DNA of 64,000 nucleotides, taken from Variovorax boronicumulans. GTDB lineage: Bacteria > Pseudomonadota > Gammaproteobacteria > Burkholderiales > Burkholderiaceae_C. Positions 49,781-58,565 of this stretch are shown here, in pieces. The notes beneath the pieces are model-generated. The model made no database searches and had not been told where the DNA came from. It was given only the letters and a program-made list of their open reading frames with translations. The stretch covers positions 922,714 through 986,713 of the forward strand of contig NZ_JAAAFX010000004.1 of assembly GCF_019352895.1 (NCBI RefSeq). Reading direction: 5' to 3'. A program made the translations under genes and the position numbers. Each line of letters opens with the position of its first letter. Positions within the stretch are counted from its first letter, which is position 1.

Positions 49781-50758
49781 CTACAGGGTCAGGAGTACCG
49801 CGCCCCAGGTGAAACCGCCGCCCACGCCTTCGAGCATGACGGTGTCGCCCTTCTTGACCTTGCCACTGCGCACCGATTCGTCGAGCGCCAGCGGAATCGA
49901 GGCCGCCGAAGTGTTGCCGTGCTCGTGCACCGTCACCACCAGCTTGTCCAGCGAGAGCTTGAGCTTCTTCGCCGTGCCTTCCATGATCCGGATGTTGGCC
50001 TGATGGGGAATCAGCCAGTCGATGTCGGCCTCGGTCTTGCCCGCCTTGGCGAGCGTGGTGCGGGCGGCCTCTTCGAGCACGCGCACCGCCAGCTTGAACA
50101 CCGCCTGGCCGTCCATGTGCAGCAGCGGCGTGCCCAGCACGTTGCCGCCGGACACGTGCCCGGGCACACAGAGGATGCCGACGTGCTTGCCATCGGCATG
50201 CAGGTCGCTGGCCAGGATGCCCGGCTCGTCGCTGGCTTCCAGCACCACGGCGCCGGCGCCATCGCCGAACAGCACGCAGGTGGTGCGATCGTTGAAGTCG
50301 AGGATGCGGGAGAACACTTCGGCGCCGACGACCAGCGCGCAGCGGGCGCTGCCGGTCTTGATCAGCGCGTCGGCCACCGTCAGCGCATAGACGAAGCCGC
50401 TGCACACCGCCTGCACGTCGAAGGCCGGGCAGCCGGCAATGCCGAGCTTGTGCTGGAGGATCGCCGCCGACGACGGGAACACCATGTCGGGGGTCGAGGT
50501 GGCCACCACGATCAGGTCGACTTCGCTGGCCTGGCGGCCCGCGGCTTCCAGCGCCCGCTTGCAGGCCTCGAGACCGAGGTCGCTGCTGGTGACGTCCGGC
50601 GCGGCGAAGTGCCGGGCCCGGATGCCGGTGCGCTCGACGATCCACTGGTCGGAGGTTTCGACGCCGCGTTCGGCCAGTTCACGGGCCAGGTCGTCGTTGG
50701 TGACTCGGCGCGGCGGCAGATAGCTGCCGGTGCCGGTGATACGAGAAAAGAGGGTCAT
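49781..50758 (-). CDS. fabH: beta-ketoacyl-ACP synthase III
   Basis: A 325-residue initiating condensing enzyme that joins acetyl-CoA and malonyl-ACP. The catalytic triad is Cys119 (AVCSGF), His252 (PHQANIRI) and Asn282 (HGNTSAAS). The ATG overlaps the plsX stop by one base (TGATG), so plsX and fabH are translationally coupled. Confidence 0.97.
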   Translation of the reverse strand: MTLFSRITGTGSYLPPRRVTNDDLARELAERGVETSDQWIVERTGIRARHFAAPDVTSSDLGLEACKRALEAAGRQASEVDLIVVATSTPDMVFPSSAAILQHKLGIAGCPAFDVQAVCSGFVYALTVADALIKTGSARCALVVGAEVFSRILDFNDRTTCVLFGDGAGAVVLEASDEPGILASDLHADGKHVGILCVPGHVSGGNVLGTPLLHMDGQAVFKLAVRVLEEAARTTLAKAGKTEADIDWLIPHQANIRIMEGTAKKLKLSLDKLVVTVHEHGNTSAASIPLALDESVRSGKVKKGDTVMLEGVGGGFTWGAVLLTL

Positions 50759-51846
50759 CAGGCGTGGAGCGAGGGCGCGTCGGCTGGCACCGCCGATTCC
50801 GACCGCGCTAGCAGCGGCGCGGCACGGGCGATACGAGCCCGCACACGCTCGAGCAGGTTGTTGCGAGCGGCATCATAAGCGCGATCCAGCGCATAGCCGA
50901 AAGCCTCCTCGTCCGCCGAGCCATGGCTCTTGAACACCAGCCCGCGCAGGCCCAGCAACGCCGCACCGTTGTAGCGCCGGTGATCCAGGCGCTTTTTAAG
51001 CGCTTTTAGCACCGGATAGGAAACGATCGCAGCAAACTTGCTGAACAGACCGTTCGAATATTCGATCCGCAGGAAGTCCACGATCATCGAAGCCACGCCC
51101 TCGGAAGCCTTCAATGTGACGTTCCCGACGAAACCGTCACACACCACGATGTCGGTGGTACCTTTGAAGATATCGTTGCCTTCGACGTTGCCGTAGAAGT
51201 TCAGATCCTTGGATTTGGCAGCAGCTCGCAGCAGAACGCTGGCTTTCTTGATGGTTTCGCTGCCTTTGATGGCTTCCTCGCCTACATTGAGCAAGCCCAC
51301 CGAAGGCGTCTCGTTGCCAGTGAGCGCCGAAACCAGCGCGGAACCCAGCACGGCGAACTGCAGCAGGTCCTCGGCGTCGCAATCGACATTGGCCCCCAGG
51401 TCGAGCACGGTGGTGGCGCCGCCGGTCCTGTTGGGCAGTTGCGGCGCAATGGCGGGCCGGTCGATGCCGTCGAGGGTTTTAAGCAGATAGCGCGCGATCG
51501 CCATCAATGCACCCGTGTTGCCGGCAGAAACCGCCGCCTGGGCGGAACCGTCCTTGACCTGCTGGATCGCCACCCGCATCGAAGAATCCTTCTTCTTGCG
51601 CAGCGCAATCTCGATCGGATCGTCCATCGCGACCACCTCGGTCGCGCCGATGACCTTGGCCCGGGCGTGCGAAAACCCGCTCATTGCGGCCGGCAAACCG
51701 ACCACGAGCAGATGCGCTTCGGGGTGTCGCTCCAGGAATGCGCGGCACGCCGCGAGCGTGACGCGGGGTCCGTGATCGCCACCCATGCAATCCACGGCAA
51801 GCGTGATCACAGAGGGTGCAGGAGCAATGGTGGGAGAGATGACCAT
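50758..51846 (-). CDS. plsX: phosphate acyltransferase PlsX
   Basis: A 362-residue enzyme making acyl-phosphate from acyl-ACP for phospholipid synthesis. The signature [12 protein letters not shown], the [10 protein letters not shown] loop and [14 protein letters not shown] are present. The start is ambiguous: ATG 51846 has no Shine-Dalgarno and follows the end of a terminator-like hairpin by only 8 nt, while GTG 51810 would give the family's usual [11 protein letters not shown] start (350 residues). Order rpmF-plsX-fabH is classic. Confidence 0.93.
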   Translation of the reverse strand: MVISPTIAPAPSVITLAVDCMGGDHGPRVTLAACRAFLERHPEAHLLVVGLPAAMSGFSHARAKVIGATEVVAMDDPIEIALRKKKDSSMRVAIQQVKDGSAQAAVSAGNTGALMAIARYLLKTLDGIDRPAIAPQLPNRTGGATTVLDLGANVDCDAEDLLQFAVLGSALVSALTGNETPSVGLLNVGEEAIKGSETIKKASVLLRAAAKSKDLNFYGNVEGNDIFKGTTDIVVCDGFVGNVTLKASEGVASMIVDFLRIEYSNGLFSKFAAIVSYPVLKALKKRLDHRRYNGAALLGLRGLVFKSHGSADEEAFGYALDRAYDAARNNLLERVRARIARAAPLLARSESAVPADAPSLHA

Positions 51847-51854
51847 CAAAACAA

Positions 51855-51889
51855 AGGCCCGACGCTACAAGGATAGTAGCTTCGGGCCT
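51855..51889 (-). terminator. terminator-like hairpin between rpmF and plsX
   Basis: Arms AGGCCCGA + GCTAC and GTAGC + TCGGGCCT pair around an AAGGATA loop with one internal mismatch (13 bp total). On the minus strand it is followed by TTTGTTTTG. It would end many rpmF transcripts. Because it finishes 8 nt before the plsX ATG, it may also limit plsX expression. Confidence 0.75.
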
Positions 51890-51907
51890 CGGCCTTGGGT
51901 TCGGAGA

Positions 51908-52090
51908 TCAGGAGTCCGACTTGGTCTTCAGAACCTTGCGGCCACGGTAGAAACCGTTGGGGCTGATGTGGTGGCGCAGGTGGATTTCGCCGGTGGTCGG
52001 CTCGACGGCGATACCGGGCACGACGAGTGCGTTGTGCGAACGGTGCATGCCGCGCTTGGAAGGCGACTTCTTGTTTTGCTGAACGGCCAT
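51908..52090 (-). CDS. rpmF: 50S ribosomal protein L32
   Basis: A 60-residue basic ribosomal protein. The N-terminus [19 protein letters not shown] is the L32 signature, and [23 protein letters not shown] completes it. I do not see the zinc-binding Cys pairs found in some L32 proteins, so this is the Cys-free type. A hairpin separates it from plsX downstream, and yceD lies 177 bp upstream. Confidence 0.96.
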   Translation of the reverse strand: MAVQQNKKSPSKRGMHRSHNALVVPGIAVEPTTGEIHLRHHISPNGFYRGRKVLKTKSDS

Positions 52091-52267
52091 GATGGCTCCT
52101 GGAATTCGGTTAGGTGAGCGGGCAAGCGGGGCGGCATCGACCTGGCGTCTTCTGCAAATCTCAAGCAAACCACGAGAAATTCTGCAAAAAGGTCGACGGC
52201 GGCGCGCGCGAAGCCCTCGATTATAGCGCGGTCGATCCGGCTGCGCCAGAGCAGCGTGTTCGGGGCA

Positions 52268-52816
52268 CTATCCGCCCTTGGGCTTCTTGAGTCCGCCCAG
52301 CACCGCGAAGGGGTTGGGCCGGGCCTCGTTGGCCTCTTCGAAATCGTCATCGGCCGCAGACAGCTGCACCGGCTCGGGGCACACCTCATGGCGCGGGGTG
52401 ACGGGGATCTCCATGAGCAGTTCGTCCTCGATCAGGCCCTTGAGGTCGAAGTCCCGGGCGGCCACCAGAACGTCTTCGTCCGACTCTTCGTCTTCGATCG
52501 CAGCGGCCTCTTCGTCGGCCGCAAAGCGGAACCAGCGATCGACCTCGAGGTCGATCGACACCGGCGCCAGGCAGCGCTGGCAGACGAAGGGCAAGGTCGA
52601 TTCGGCATGCAGATGCAGCCAGGCGACGGGCTCACCCTCGCTGCCGGGGCGGTTTTCACCCTGCACCGTCCAGCGCACCTGCGCCTCGGATGCAGGCTCG
52701 GCGAGTTCGGCGCTCAGGCGGGCGTAATCAGCGACCGGATCGCTGCCACTCAAAGTGGCGGCGGCCTCGGCGAAGCCGGTCACATCGAGGCGGGAAGGCA
52801 CAAATTCTCTGTTCAT
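52268..52816 (-). CDS. yceD: YceD family (DUF177) protein
   Basis: A 182-residue protein with the conserved CQRCLAPV Cys pair near residue 79, an acidic central stretch (ADEEAAAIEDEESDED) and the motif LIEDELLMEIPVTPRH..C near residue 140. YceD/DUF177 genes sit just upstream of rpmF in most bacteria; plant and bacterial homologues are linked to 23S rRNA accumulation. ATG 52816 gives the usual N-terminus. It is divergent from maf with a 38-bp gap. Confidence 0.88.
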   Translation of the reverse strand: MNREFVPSRLDVTGFAEAAATLSGSDPVADYARLSAELAEPASEAQVRWTVQGENRPGSEGEPVAWLHLHAESTLPFVCQRCLAPVSIDLEVDRWFRFAADEEAAAIEDEESDEDVLVAARDFDLKGLIEDELLMEIPVTPRHEVCPEPVQLSAADDDFEEANEARPNPFAVLGGLKKPKGG

Positions 52817-52854
52817 CCCGGTCAGTCTAAACCGGTCACGCACAATCACGCCCC

Positions 52855-53436
52855 ATGCAACGCCCGCTGATCCTCGCCTCGACCTCGCGCTATCGCCGCG
52901 AGCTGCTCACCCGCCTTCGCCTGCCCTTCAGCGTCGAATCGCCTGAAGTGGACGAAACGCCGCTGCCGGGAGAAAACTCGCTGGACCTGGCGCAACGCCT
53001 GGCGCTGGCCAAGGCCCAGGCCGTGGCGGCCCGTTTTCCGAATGCCGTGGTGATCGGCTCCGACCAGGTGGCCGACCTCCATGGCGAGCCGCTTGGCAAG
53101 CCCGGCGACCACGCGCGCGCCACCGCGCAGCTGCAGCGCATGCGCGGGCAGACGATGGTGTTCCAGACCGCCGTGGCGGTGGTTTGCCGCGAAAGCGATT
53201 TCGTCGCCCACGACGTGGCCCCGGTGCGGGTGGTGTTCCGCGACCTGAGCGACGCGGCCATCGACAGCTATCTGCATGCCGAGCAACCCTATGACTGCGC
53301 CGGCAGCGCCAAGAGCGAAGGCCTGGGCATCGCCCTGCTCGAGTCGATCGACAGCGACGACCCGACGGCGCTGGTCGGCCTGCCGCTGATCCGCACCTGC
53401 CGCATGCTGCGCGCCGCCGGCGTGGACCTGCTGTGA
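52855..53436 (+). CDS. Maf/YceF-type nucleoside triphosphate pyrophosphatase
   Basis: A 193-residue Maf-family enzyme. The N-terminal LILASTSRYRRELL is the phosphate-binding loop, VIGSDQVADL and GKPGD the central motifs, and QPYDCAGSAKSEGLGIALLE the active-site segment. The Cys and Glu positions fit the YceF (m7GTP pyrophosphatase) subgroup more than YhdE. It probably removes non-canonical nucleotides. It is divergent from yceD and its stop overlaps the GTG of the next gene. Confidence 0.88.
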   Translation: MQRPLILASTSRYRRELLTRLRLPFSVESPEVDETPLPGENSLDLAQRLALAKAQAVAARFPNAVVIGSDQVADLHGEPLGKPGDHARATAQLQRMRGQTMVFQTAVAVVCRESDFVAHDVAPVRVVFRDLSDAAIDSYLHAEQPYDCAGSAKSEGLGIALLESIDSDDPTALVGLPLIRTCRMLRAAGVDLL

Positions 53437-54215
53437 GCGCCGCGGACGCGCCGGCGAACACCCGCGGCAAGCTCTACCTGATCCCGGCCCCGCTGGATTT
53501 CGGCTGCGACACGCAGGCCCCGCTGCAGGACGCGCTGCCGCTGGGCACGCTGCAGACCGCCGCCCGAATCACCCACTGGGTCTGCGAGAACGCCAAGACG
53601 GCACGCGCCTACCTCAAGCGCATCGACGCCGTCGTGCCGCTGGCCCAACCGCTGCAGGCCCAGCAGATCCAGGAACTGCCGCGCGAGGTGCACAAGAAGG
53701 GCGACCACGCAGGCCAGTTCGACGCCCGCCCGCTGCTGGCGGCGGCACTGGAAGGCCACGACATCGGCCTGATGAGCGAGGCCGGCATGCCGGCCGTGGC
53801 CGATCCGGGCTCGTCGGTGGCGCGCGCCGCGCACGATCTCGGACTCGAGGTGGTGCCGCTGATCGGCCCGGTGTCGCTGCTGCTCGCGCTGGCGGCCAGC
53901 GGCCTCAACGGCCAGAACTTCGCCTTCGTCGGCTACCTGCCGCAGGACGCCGACGGCCGCGTCCAGCGCATCCGCGAGCTCGAGGCGCTGGCCTTGAGAA
54001 CCGGCCAGACCCAGCTCTTCATCGAGACGCCCTACCGCAACGCCGCGTTGCTGCAGTCGCTCACGCAGACACTGCAACATCACACCCGCCTCGCCGTGGC
54101 ACGCGGCCTCACGCTGGCCAACGCCAGCGTGCGCAGCGACACCGTGAAAGCCTGGCGCGCCAAACCGGTGGCCGCGGAGGAGCGGCTGCCGGCCGTGTTC
54201 GCCATCGGCCGCTGA
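53433..54215 (+). CDS. RsmI-like SAM-dependent (tetrapyrrole methylase fold) methyltransferase
   Basis: A 260-residue protein of the RsmI/tetrapyrrole methylase fold. LYLIPAPLDFG at the N-terminus, the GLMSEAGMPAVADPGS motif and PLIGPVSLLLALAASGLNGQNFAFVGYLP are RsmI-like. RsmI 2'-O-methylates C1402 of 16S rRNA; this shorter paralogue, common next to maf in betaproteobacteria, may have a different target. Start is GTG 53433, overlapping the maf stop (GTGA). Confidence 0.85.
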   Translation: MSAADAPANTRGKLYLIPAPLDFGCDTQAPLQDALPLGTLQTAARITHWVCENAKTARAYLKRIDAVVPLAQPLQAQQIQELPREVHKKGDHAGQFDARPLLAAALEGHDIGLMSEAGMPAVADPGSSVARAAHDLGLEVVPLIGPVSLLLALAASGLNGQNFAFVGYLPQDADGRVQRIRELEALALRTGQTQLFIETPYRNAALLQSLTQTLQHHTRLAVARGLTLANASVRSDTVKAWRAKPVAAEERLPAVFAIGR

Positions 54216-54216
54216 A

Positions 54217-55356
54217 ATGGGCGCGACCTCCCGTGGCAATCGCTGGGCGACCCGTACCCAGTTCTTCTGCTCCGGCTTCATTTTCGCGACCTGGGGCGTG
54301 CACGTACCGACGATCAAGGCCCACTACGGGCTCGACGAGGCGCAACTGGGCTTCGCGATGCTGGCGGCGGGCGTCGGCGCGCTGCTGGGCATCACGCGCG
54401 CCAGCCGCTGGATCGGCCGCCATGGCGCGCGGCAGGTGGCCGGCTGCGCGGGCACGGTCTACGCGTTGCTGATCGCCCTGCTGGTCCTCATGCCCGGCTA
54501 CCTGGCGCTGCTCGGCCTGCTGGCCGCCTTCGGCCTGGTGACCAGCCTGTTCGATGTGGCCATCAACACCGATGCCGCGCAGTTGGAAGCGCGTGAAGGC
54601 ACGCACCTGATGAGCGGCATGCACGGCATGTTCAGCCTGGGCGGCATGGTGGGCGCGGTGAGCGGCGGCGCCGCCCTGGCCACCGGCCTGGGCGTGCAGG
54701 CGCATCTGCTGGCCGTGGCCGCCGTGATGGCGCTTGCCGTCGGCAGCTCGTCGATCCGCATGCTGCCCAAGCCCGCCAGCGTCGTCGGCGATGCCGACAC
54801 GCGCTTCCGCCTGCCGCGCGGCGCGCTGGTCGTGATGGGGGTGCTGGCGGCGCTGGGCCTGATCGCCGAAGGTGCGATCTACGACTGGAGCGTGCTCTAC
54901 CTGAACCAGGAACTGGGGGCACCGCAGCAACAGGCCGCGCTGGCCTACGCGAGCTTCTCCGCCGCCATGGCCGCCGCGCGCTTCGGCGGCGACGCGCTGC
55001 GCGCCCGCTTCGCGCCGGCGCAGCTGCTGCGCGCCAGCGCGCTGCTGGCCGCGGCCTCGATGACCCTGGTATTGCTGACCGACTTGCCCTGGCTCGCGCT
55101 GGTGGGCTTCGCCGGCGTGGGCGTGGGCTTCGCGAACGTGGTGCCGATCCTGTTCGCGGCCTCGGCCCAGGTGCCGGGCGTGGAACCCTCGCGCGGCATC
55201 GCGGCGGTGTCGGCCGCGGCCTACCTGGGTTTCATGGCCGGCCCGCCGGTGATCGGCCTGCTGGCGCGCGTCAGCTCGCTGACGATCGCGCTGTACACGG
55301 TGGTGGCCTTCGCGGTCGCGCTGGCCGCCTCGGCACGCTACGCGAACGCGCGCTGA
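54217..55356 (+). CDS. MFS transporter (YbjJ-like)
   Basis: A 379-residue membrane protein with about 11-12 hydrophobic helices and no soluble domain. The N-terminal FIFATWGVHVPTIKAHYGLDEAQLGFAML and the G-LGGMVGAVSGG stretch resemble YbjJ-type major-facilitator transporters. Its substrate is unknown. It begins 1 bp after the RsmI-like gene, so it is part of the maf operon. Its stop is in a hairpin shared with the convergent sppA-like gene. Confidence 0.85.
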   Translation: MGATSRGNRWATRTQFFCSGFIFATWGVHVPTIKAHYGLDEAQLGFAMLAAGVGALLGITRASRWIGRHGARQVAGCAGTVYALLIALLVLMPGYLALLGLLAAFGLVTSLFDVAINTDAAQLEAREGTHLMSGMHGMFSLGGMVGAVSGGAALATGLGVQAHLLAVAAVMALAVGSSSIRMLPKPASVVGDADTRFRLPRGALVVMGVLAALGLIAEGAIYDWSVLYLNQELGAPQQQAALAYASFSAAMAAARFGGDALRARFAPAQLLRASALLAAASMTLVLLTDLPWLALVGFAGVGVGFANVVPILFAASAQVPGVEPSRGIAAVSAAAYLGFMAGPPVIGLLARVSSLTIALYTVVAFAVALAASARYANAR

Positions 55357-55370
55357 ATGCGGTTCAGCGC
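55350..55370. other. inverted repeat holding both stop codons of convergent genes
   Basis: Perfect 8-bp arms GCGCTGAA (55350-55357) and TTCAGCGC (55363-55370) around TGCGG. Each arm contains a TGA, one ending the MFS gene (55354-55356), the other ending the sppA-like gene (55364-55366, minus strand). No T tract follows, so its effect on transcription is uncertain. Confidence 0.5.
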
Positions 55371-56404
55371 AGTGCTGGCGCGCTGCGCAGCGCGCTCACC
55401 GAGGCATTGCCCATCGCGGCGCCGAACTTCTTGGCCAGCTTTTCCGCCACGTTGTCACGGCGCGTGTAGTCGATGACGTCTTCGGCCTTGATCACTTCAC
55501 GGGCCACGTAGTCGACGTTGCCGAGGTGGTCGGCCAGCCCCAGGTCCACGGCCTGCTGGCCGCTCCAGAACAGGCCGCTGAACAGGCCCGGCGTGTCGAG
55601 CTTGAGGCGGTCGCCGCGGCCGGCCTTGACCACGTTGATGAACTGCGTGTGGATCTGGTCGAGCATCTGCTGCGCATGGGCGCGCTGCGGCTCGCTCATC
55701 GGGCTGAACGGATCGAGGAAGCCCTTGTTCTCGCCAGCGGTGAGCAGGCGCCGCTCCACACCGAGCTTTTCCATGGTGCCGGTGAAGCCGAAGCCGTCCA
55801 TCAGCACGCCGATGCTGCCCACGATGCTGGCCTTGTCGACGTAGATCTGGTCGGCGGCGGCCGCGATGTAGTAGGCGGCCGAGGCACAGGTCTCCTCGAC
55901 CACGGCATAGACCGGCTTGTTGTGCTTGGCCTTGAGGCGCTTGATCTCGTCGTTGATGATGCCGGCCTGCACCGGACTGCCGCCCGGCGAGTTGATCAGC
56001 AACACCACGCCTTTGGCGCCCGCATCCTCGAAGGCCGTCTTCAGAGCCGCGACGACGAATTCCGCGCTGGCGTCGGAACCGTTGGCGATTTCGCCCTTGA
56101 TCTCGACCACGGCGGTGTGCGCCGTGCTCGCGGTGGTACTCGCCGAGGTGCGCGACATCGCGAACCAGACCAGGAAGATGAAGAAGGCCAGCCAGCTCAG
56201 GCGCACGAAGGTTTTCCAGCGGCGCGTGGCCCGCTGCTCGCGCAGCGCCGAGAAAGCGAGCTTCTCGAGCGTGGCACGCTCCCAGCCGGGTTGCGAAGTA
56301 GGGTCGTTCTTGGACATGGTGGGGGCCGGTTGCGCGGAGGAAAGCGGCGCGGGCCGCTCGAAGGGCTCGAAACCCTGGGGTTCCGTGCGGGTGGGATCGG
56401 TCAT
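55364..56404 (-). CDS. S49 family signal peptide peptidase (SppA-like)
   Basis: A 346-residue membrane protease. A ~65-residue cytoplasmic N-terminus precedes one transmembrane helix (about 68-84). The serine is Ser175 (ETCASAAYY), and the general-base lysine is Lys227 (GENKGFLDPF); their 52-residue spacing matches the short SppA type of Bacillus. SppA digests cleaved signal peptides or other membrane peptides. A shorter start at an internal ATG (residue 30) is possible. It is followed on the same strand from the Rieske gene 60 bp upstream. Confidence 0.9.
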   Translation of the reverse strand: MTDPTRTEPQGFEPFERPAPLSSAQPAPTMSKNDPTSQPGWERATLEKLAFSALREQRATRRWKTFVRLSWLAFFIFLVWFAMSRTSASTTASTAHTAVVEIKGEIANGSDASAEFVVAALKTAFEDAGAKGVVLLINSPGGSPVQAGIINDEIKRLKAKHNKPVYAVVEETCASAAYYIAAAADQIYVDKASIVGSIGVLMDGFGFTGTMEKLGVERRLLTAGENKGFLDPFSPMSEPQRAHAQQMLDQIHTQFINVVKAGRGDRLKLDTPGLFSGLFWSGQQAVDLGLADHLGNVDYVAREVIKAEDVIDYTRRDNVAEKLAKKFGAAMGNASVSALRSAPALR

Positions 56405-56464
56405 TTGAATGTGCGCAGCCCGCGAACGAACGACAGCTGCGAGAGGAAAGGAAGGGAGGGCATC

Positions 56465-56830
56465 CTAGAAAACGAGCGGCAGCAGGTTCCAGTCAGTATG
56501 CCAGTGCACCACGCCGTCGTGCTCGCTCAGGGCGATCTTCACCAGTCCGCCACGGCAAGGGCCGCCGGCACAGTCGCCGGTGTCGGGCTGGTAGGCGGCG
56601 CCGTGCGTGGCGCACAGCAGCCATTGCCCGCTGTCGTCGAAAAAGCGGTCGGGCTGGTAGTCCATCTCCATCGCCACGTGGGTGCAACGGTTCAGATAGG
56701 CGTGCGGCTGGCCCTCGAAGCGGATGGCGAAGGCGCGCAGGCTCTCGCCCTGGTGCACCACATCGAAGGACACGGCCCGCCCACCCTCGACCAGGTCGGC
56801 GGAATTGCACAGGGGAATGATGTCGCTCAT
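56465..56830 (-). CDS. Rieske 2Fe-2S domain protein
   Basis: A 121-residue soluble Rieske ferredoxin. The cluster ligands are Cys49/His51 (RCTHV) and Cys73/His76 (CATHG), the typical C-X-H and C-X2-H pattern. Length and the GxxH strand pattern fit the short NirD-like or dioxygenase-ferredoxin type. Its redox partner is not encoded nearby. It follows gph by 38 bp and precedes the sppA-like gene. Confidence 0.88.
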   Translation of the reverse strand: MSDIIPLCNSADLVEGGRAVSFDVVHQGESLRAFAIRFEGQPHAYLNRCTHVAMEMDYQPDRFFDDSGQWLLCATHGAAYQPDTGDCAGGPCRGGLVKIALSEHDGVVHWHTDWNLLPLVF

Positions 56831-56868
56831 GGCTGCTCGTCGATCAATCGATGCGTGGAGGTTGGCGG

Positions 56869-57540
56869 TCAGGCATTGTCCCGCAGCCAGTCCGACAGTT
56901 CGGCGACGGAGTGGGCCACGTGCAACGGCGACAGCGCCTCGAAGCCGGCCACCTCGTGCGCGCCGTAGCCCACGCCCACGCCCGCGCAGCCGGCATTGAC
57001 GGCCAGCTGCAGGTCGTGCGTGGTGTCGCCGATCATCAGGGTGCGCTCGGCCGGCACGTCGAGTTCCTCCATCAGTTCGAGCAGCATGCGCGGATGGGGC
57101 TTGCCGTGCGTTTCGTCGGCGGTGCGCGAGCCGTCGAAACGCCCGCGCATGTCGCGCGCGGCCAGCGCCTCGTTGAGGCCGCGGCGTGATTTGCCGGTGG
57201 CAATGGCCAGCAGGTGGCCGCGGGCCTTGAGGGCGTCGAGCATGGGCAGCACGCCGTCGAACAGCATCACGTCGTCCTGGTGCTGCAGGTAGTGGAAGCG
57301 GTAGCGGGCGCCGAGCTCGGCGTACTTCTCGCGCGGCACGTCGGGCGCGGCGCGGGCCAGCGCCTCGGCCAGGCCCAGGCCGATGACCCAGGCGGCGTCG
57401 CGTTCGTTGGGCCGGGCGCCCCCCACATCGACGACCGCCTCCTGGATGCAGCGTGCGATCAGGCGGGTGGAGTCGTAGAGGGTGCCGTCCCAATCGAAGA
57501 CGATCAGGTCGAAACGGCGGGCGGAAACAGCATCGGTCAT
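56869..57540 (-). CDS. HAD family hydrolase, phosphoglycolate phosphatase-like
   Basis: A 223-residue HAD phosphatase. Motif I is DWDGTLYDS (nucleophile Asp16, Asp18), motif II is IATGKSRRGL, motif III includes KPHPRML, and motif IV is MIGDTTHDLQLAVNAG. A helical cap follows motif I. Closest known role is Gph, which removes 2-phosphoglycolate, but HAD substrate ranges are broad. The ATG overlaps the rluC stop (ATGA). Confidence 0.87.
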   Translation of the reverse strand: MTDAVSARRFDLIVFDWDGTLYDSTRLIARCIQEAVVDVGGARPNERDAAWVIGLGLAEALARAAPDVPREKYAELGARYRFHYLQHQDDVMLFDGVLPMLDALKARGHLLAIATGKSRRGLNEALAARDMRGRFDGSRTADETHGKPHPRMLLELMEELDVPAERTLMIGDTTHDLQLAVNAGCAGVGVGYGAHEVAGFEALSPLHVAHSVAELSDWLRDNA

Positions 57541-58565
57541 GGGGAAGCGGGCGAAAGAGGGGTGGCGAGGGAAGCCAGGGCTTCGGGTGGCAGGAACGCC
57601 AGGAGTTCCGGCGGCAGGTCGGCCTGCAGCGCCATGCGCTGGCCGAGCGCCGGGTGATTGAACTGCAGCCGCCAAGCATGCAGGAACATGCGCTTGAGGC
57701 CGCGCTTCTGCAACTGGCGGTTGCGCTCGAAGTCGCCGTACTTGTCGTCGCCGGCGATCGCGTGGCCGGCCGAGGCCAGGTGCACCCGGATCTGGTGCGT
57801 GCGGCCGGTCTTGATGGTCACGGCCAGCAAGGAGGCTGGCGCGGCATCGCCGGGCATGGCAAAGCTCGCCAGCACGCGCACCAGCGTCACGGCGTGCATC
57901 GCATCGGGATGGTCCTTGGCCACCACCCGGACGCGGCGTTCGCCGTCCGGCAGCAGGTATTTGGCCAGGGGCGCGTCCAGCACCTTGCGGTTGGCGGGCC
58001 AGCGGCCTTCGACCAGCGCCAGGTAGGTCTTGCCGGTTTCACGCTCGCGGAACTGGTCCTGCAGCGCCAGCAGCGCGCTGCGCTTCTTGGCCACCAGCAG
58101 GATGCCCGAGGTTTCCCGGTCGAGCCGGTGCACCAGTTCGAGGAATTTGGCGCCCGGGCGCGCCGTGCGCAACTGCTCGATCACGCCGAAGCTGACACCG
58201 CTGCCGCCGTGCACCGCAGTGCCCGCGGGCTTGTCGATGGCAAGGACGGCATCGTCTTCCAGCAGCACCGGGAACTCGCGCGCCGGCGCGGGCGGGGTGG
58301 CGCCCTCCTCCGCGCGCGGCGAAATCCGCACCGGTGGCAGGCGCAGCACGTCCCCCACTTCGATCCGGGTCTCGGCCTGCGCCCGCCCCTTGTTGATGCG
58401 CACCTCGCCCGACCGGATGATCCGGTAGACATGCGTCTTGGGAACGCCCTTGAGATGGCGGAACAGGAAATTGTCGAGTCGCTGCCCGGCCGATTCTTCA
58501 TCGACCGTCAGAAAACGGACTTCGGCCGCTTCGGGGCCCGGCTTCGCACCTATAATGTTTTTCAC
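57537..58565 (-). CDS. rluC: 23S rRNA pseudouridine synthase RluC
   Basis: A 342-residue enzyme making pseudouridines 955, 2504 and 2580 of 23S rRNA (E. coli numbering). An N-terminal S4 RNA-binding domain (about 27-80) precedes the RluA-type domain with Asp149 in HRLDRETSG, and KTGRTHQIRVH near the end. It starts at GTG 58565. The N-terminal coding sequence overlaps the candidate rne promoter on the opposite strand; rluC and rne are divergent, as in E. coli. Confidence 0.94.
   Translation of the reverse strand: MKNIIGAKPGPEAAEVRFLTVDEESAGQRLDNFLFRHLKGVPKTHVYRIIRSGEVRINKGRAQAETRIEVGDVLRLPPVRISPRAEEGATPPAPAREFPVLLEDDAVLAIDKPAGTAVHGGSGVSFGVIEQLRTARPGAKFLELVHRLDRETSGILLVAKKRSALLALQDQFRERETGKTYLALVEGRWPANRKVLDAPLAKYLLPDGERRVRVVAKDHPDAMHAVTLVRVLASFAMPGDAAPASLLAVTIKTGRTHQIRVHLASAGHAIAGDDKYGDFERNRQLQKRGLKRMFLHAWRLQFNHPALGQRMALQADLPPELLAFLPPEALASLATPLSPASP
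58551..58556 (+). promoter_or_regulatory. candidate rne promoter -10 element
   Basis: A perfect TATAAT at 58551-58556, inside the start of rluC on the opposite strand. Transcription would begin near 58563 and give a 5' leader of roughly 545 nt for rne. The -35 region is poor (CTTCGG). A consensus TATAAT is rare in this GC-rich window. Confidence 0.55.

Noticed and set aside
52817..52849. Eleven-codon upstream extension of yceD
   Set aside because: It would nearly touch the maf start on the other strand; ATG 52816 gives the usual family N-terminus.
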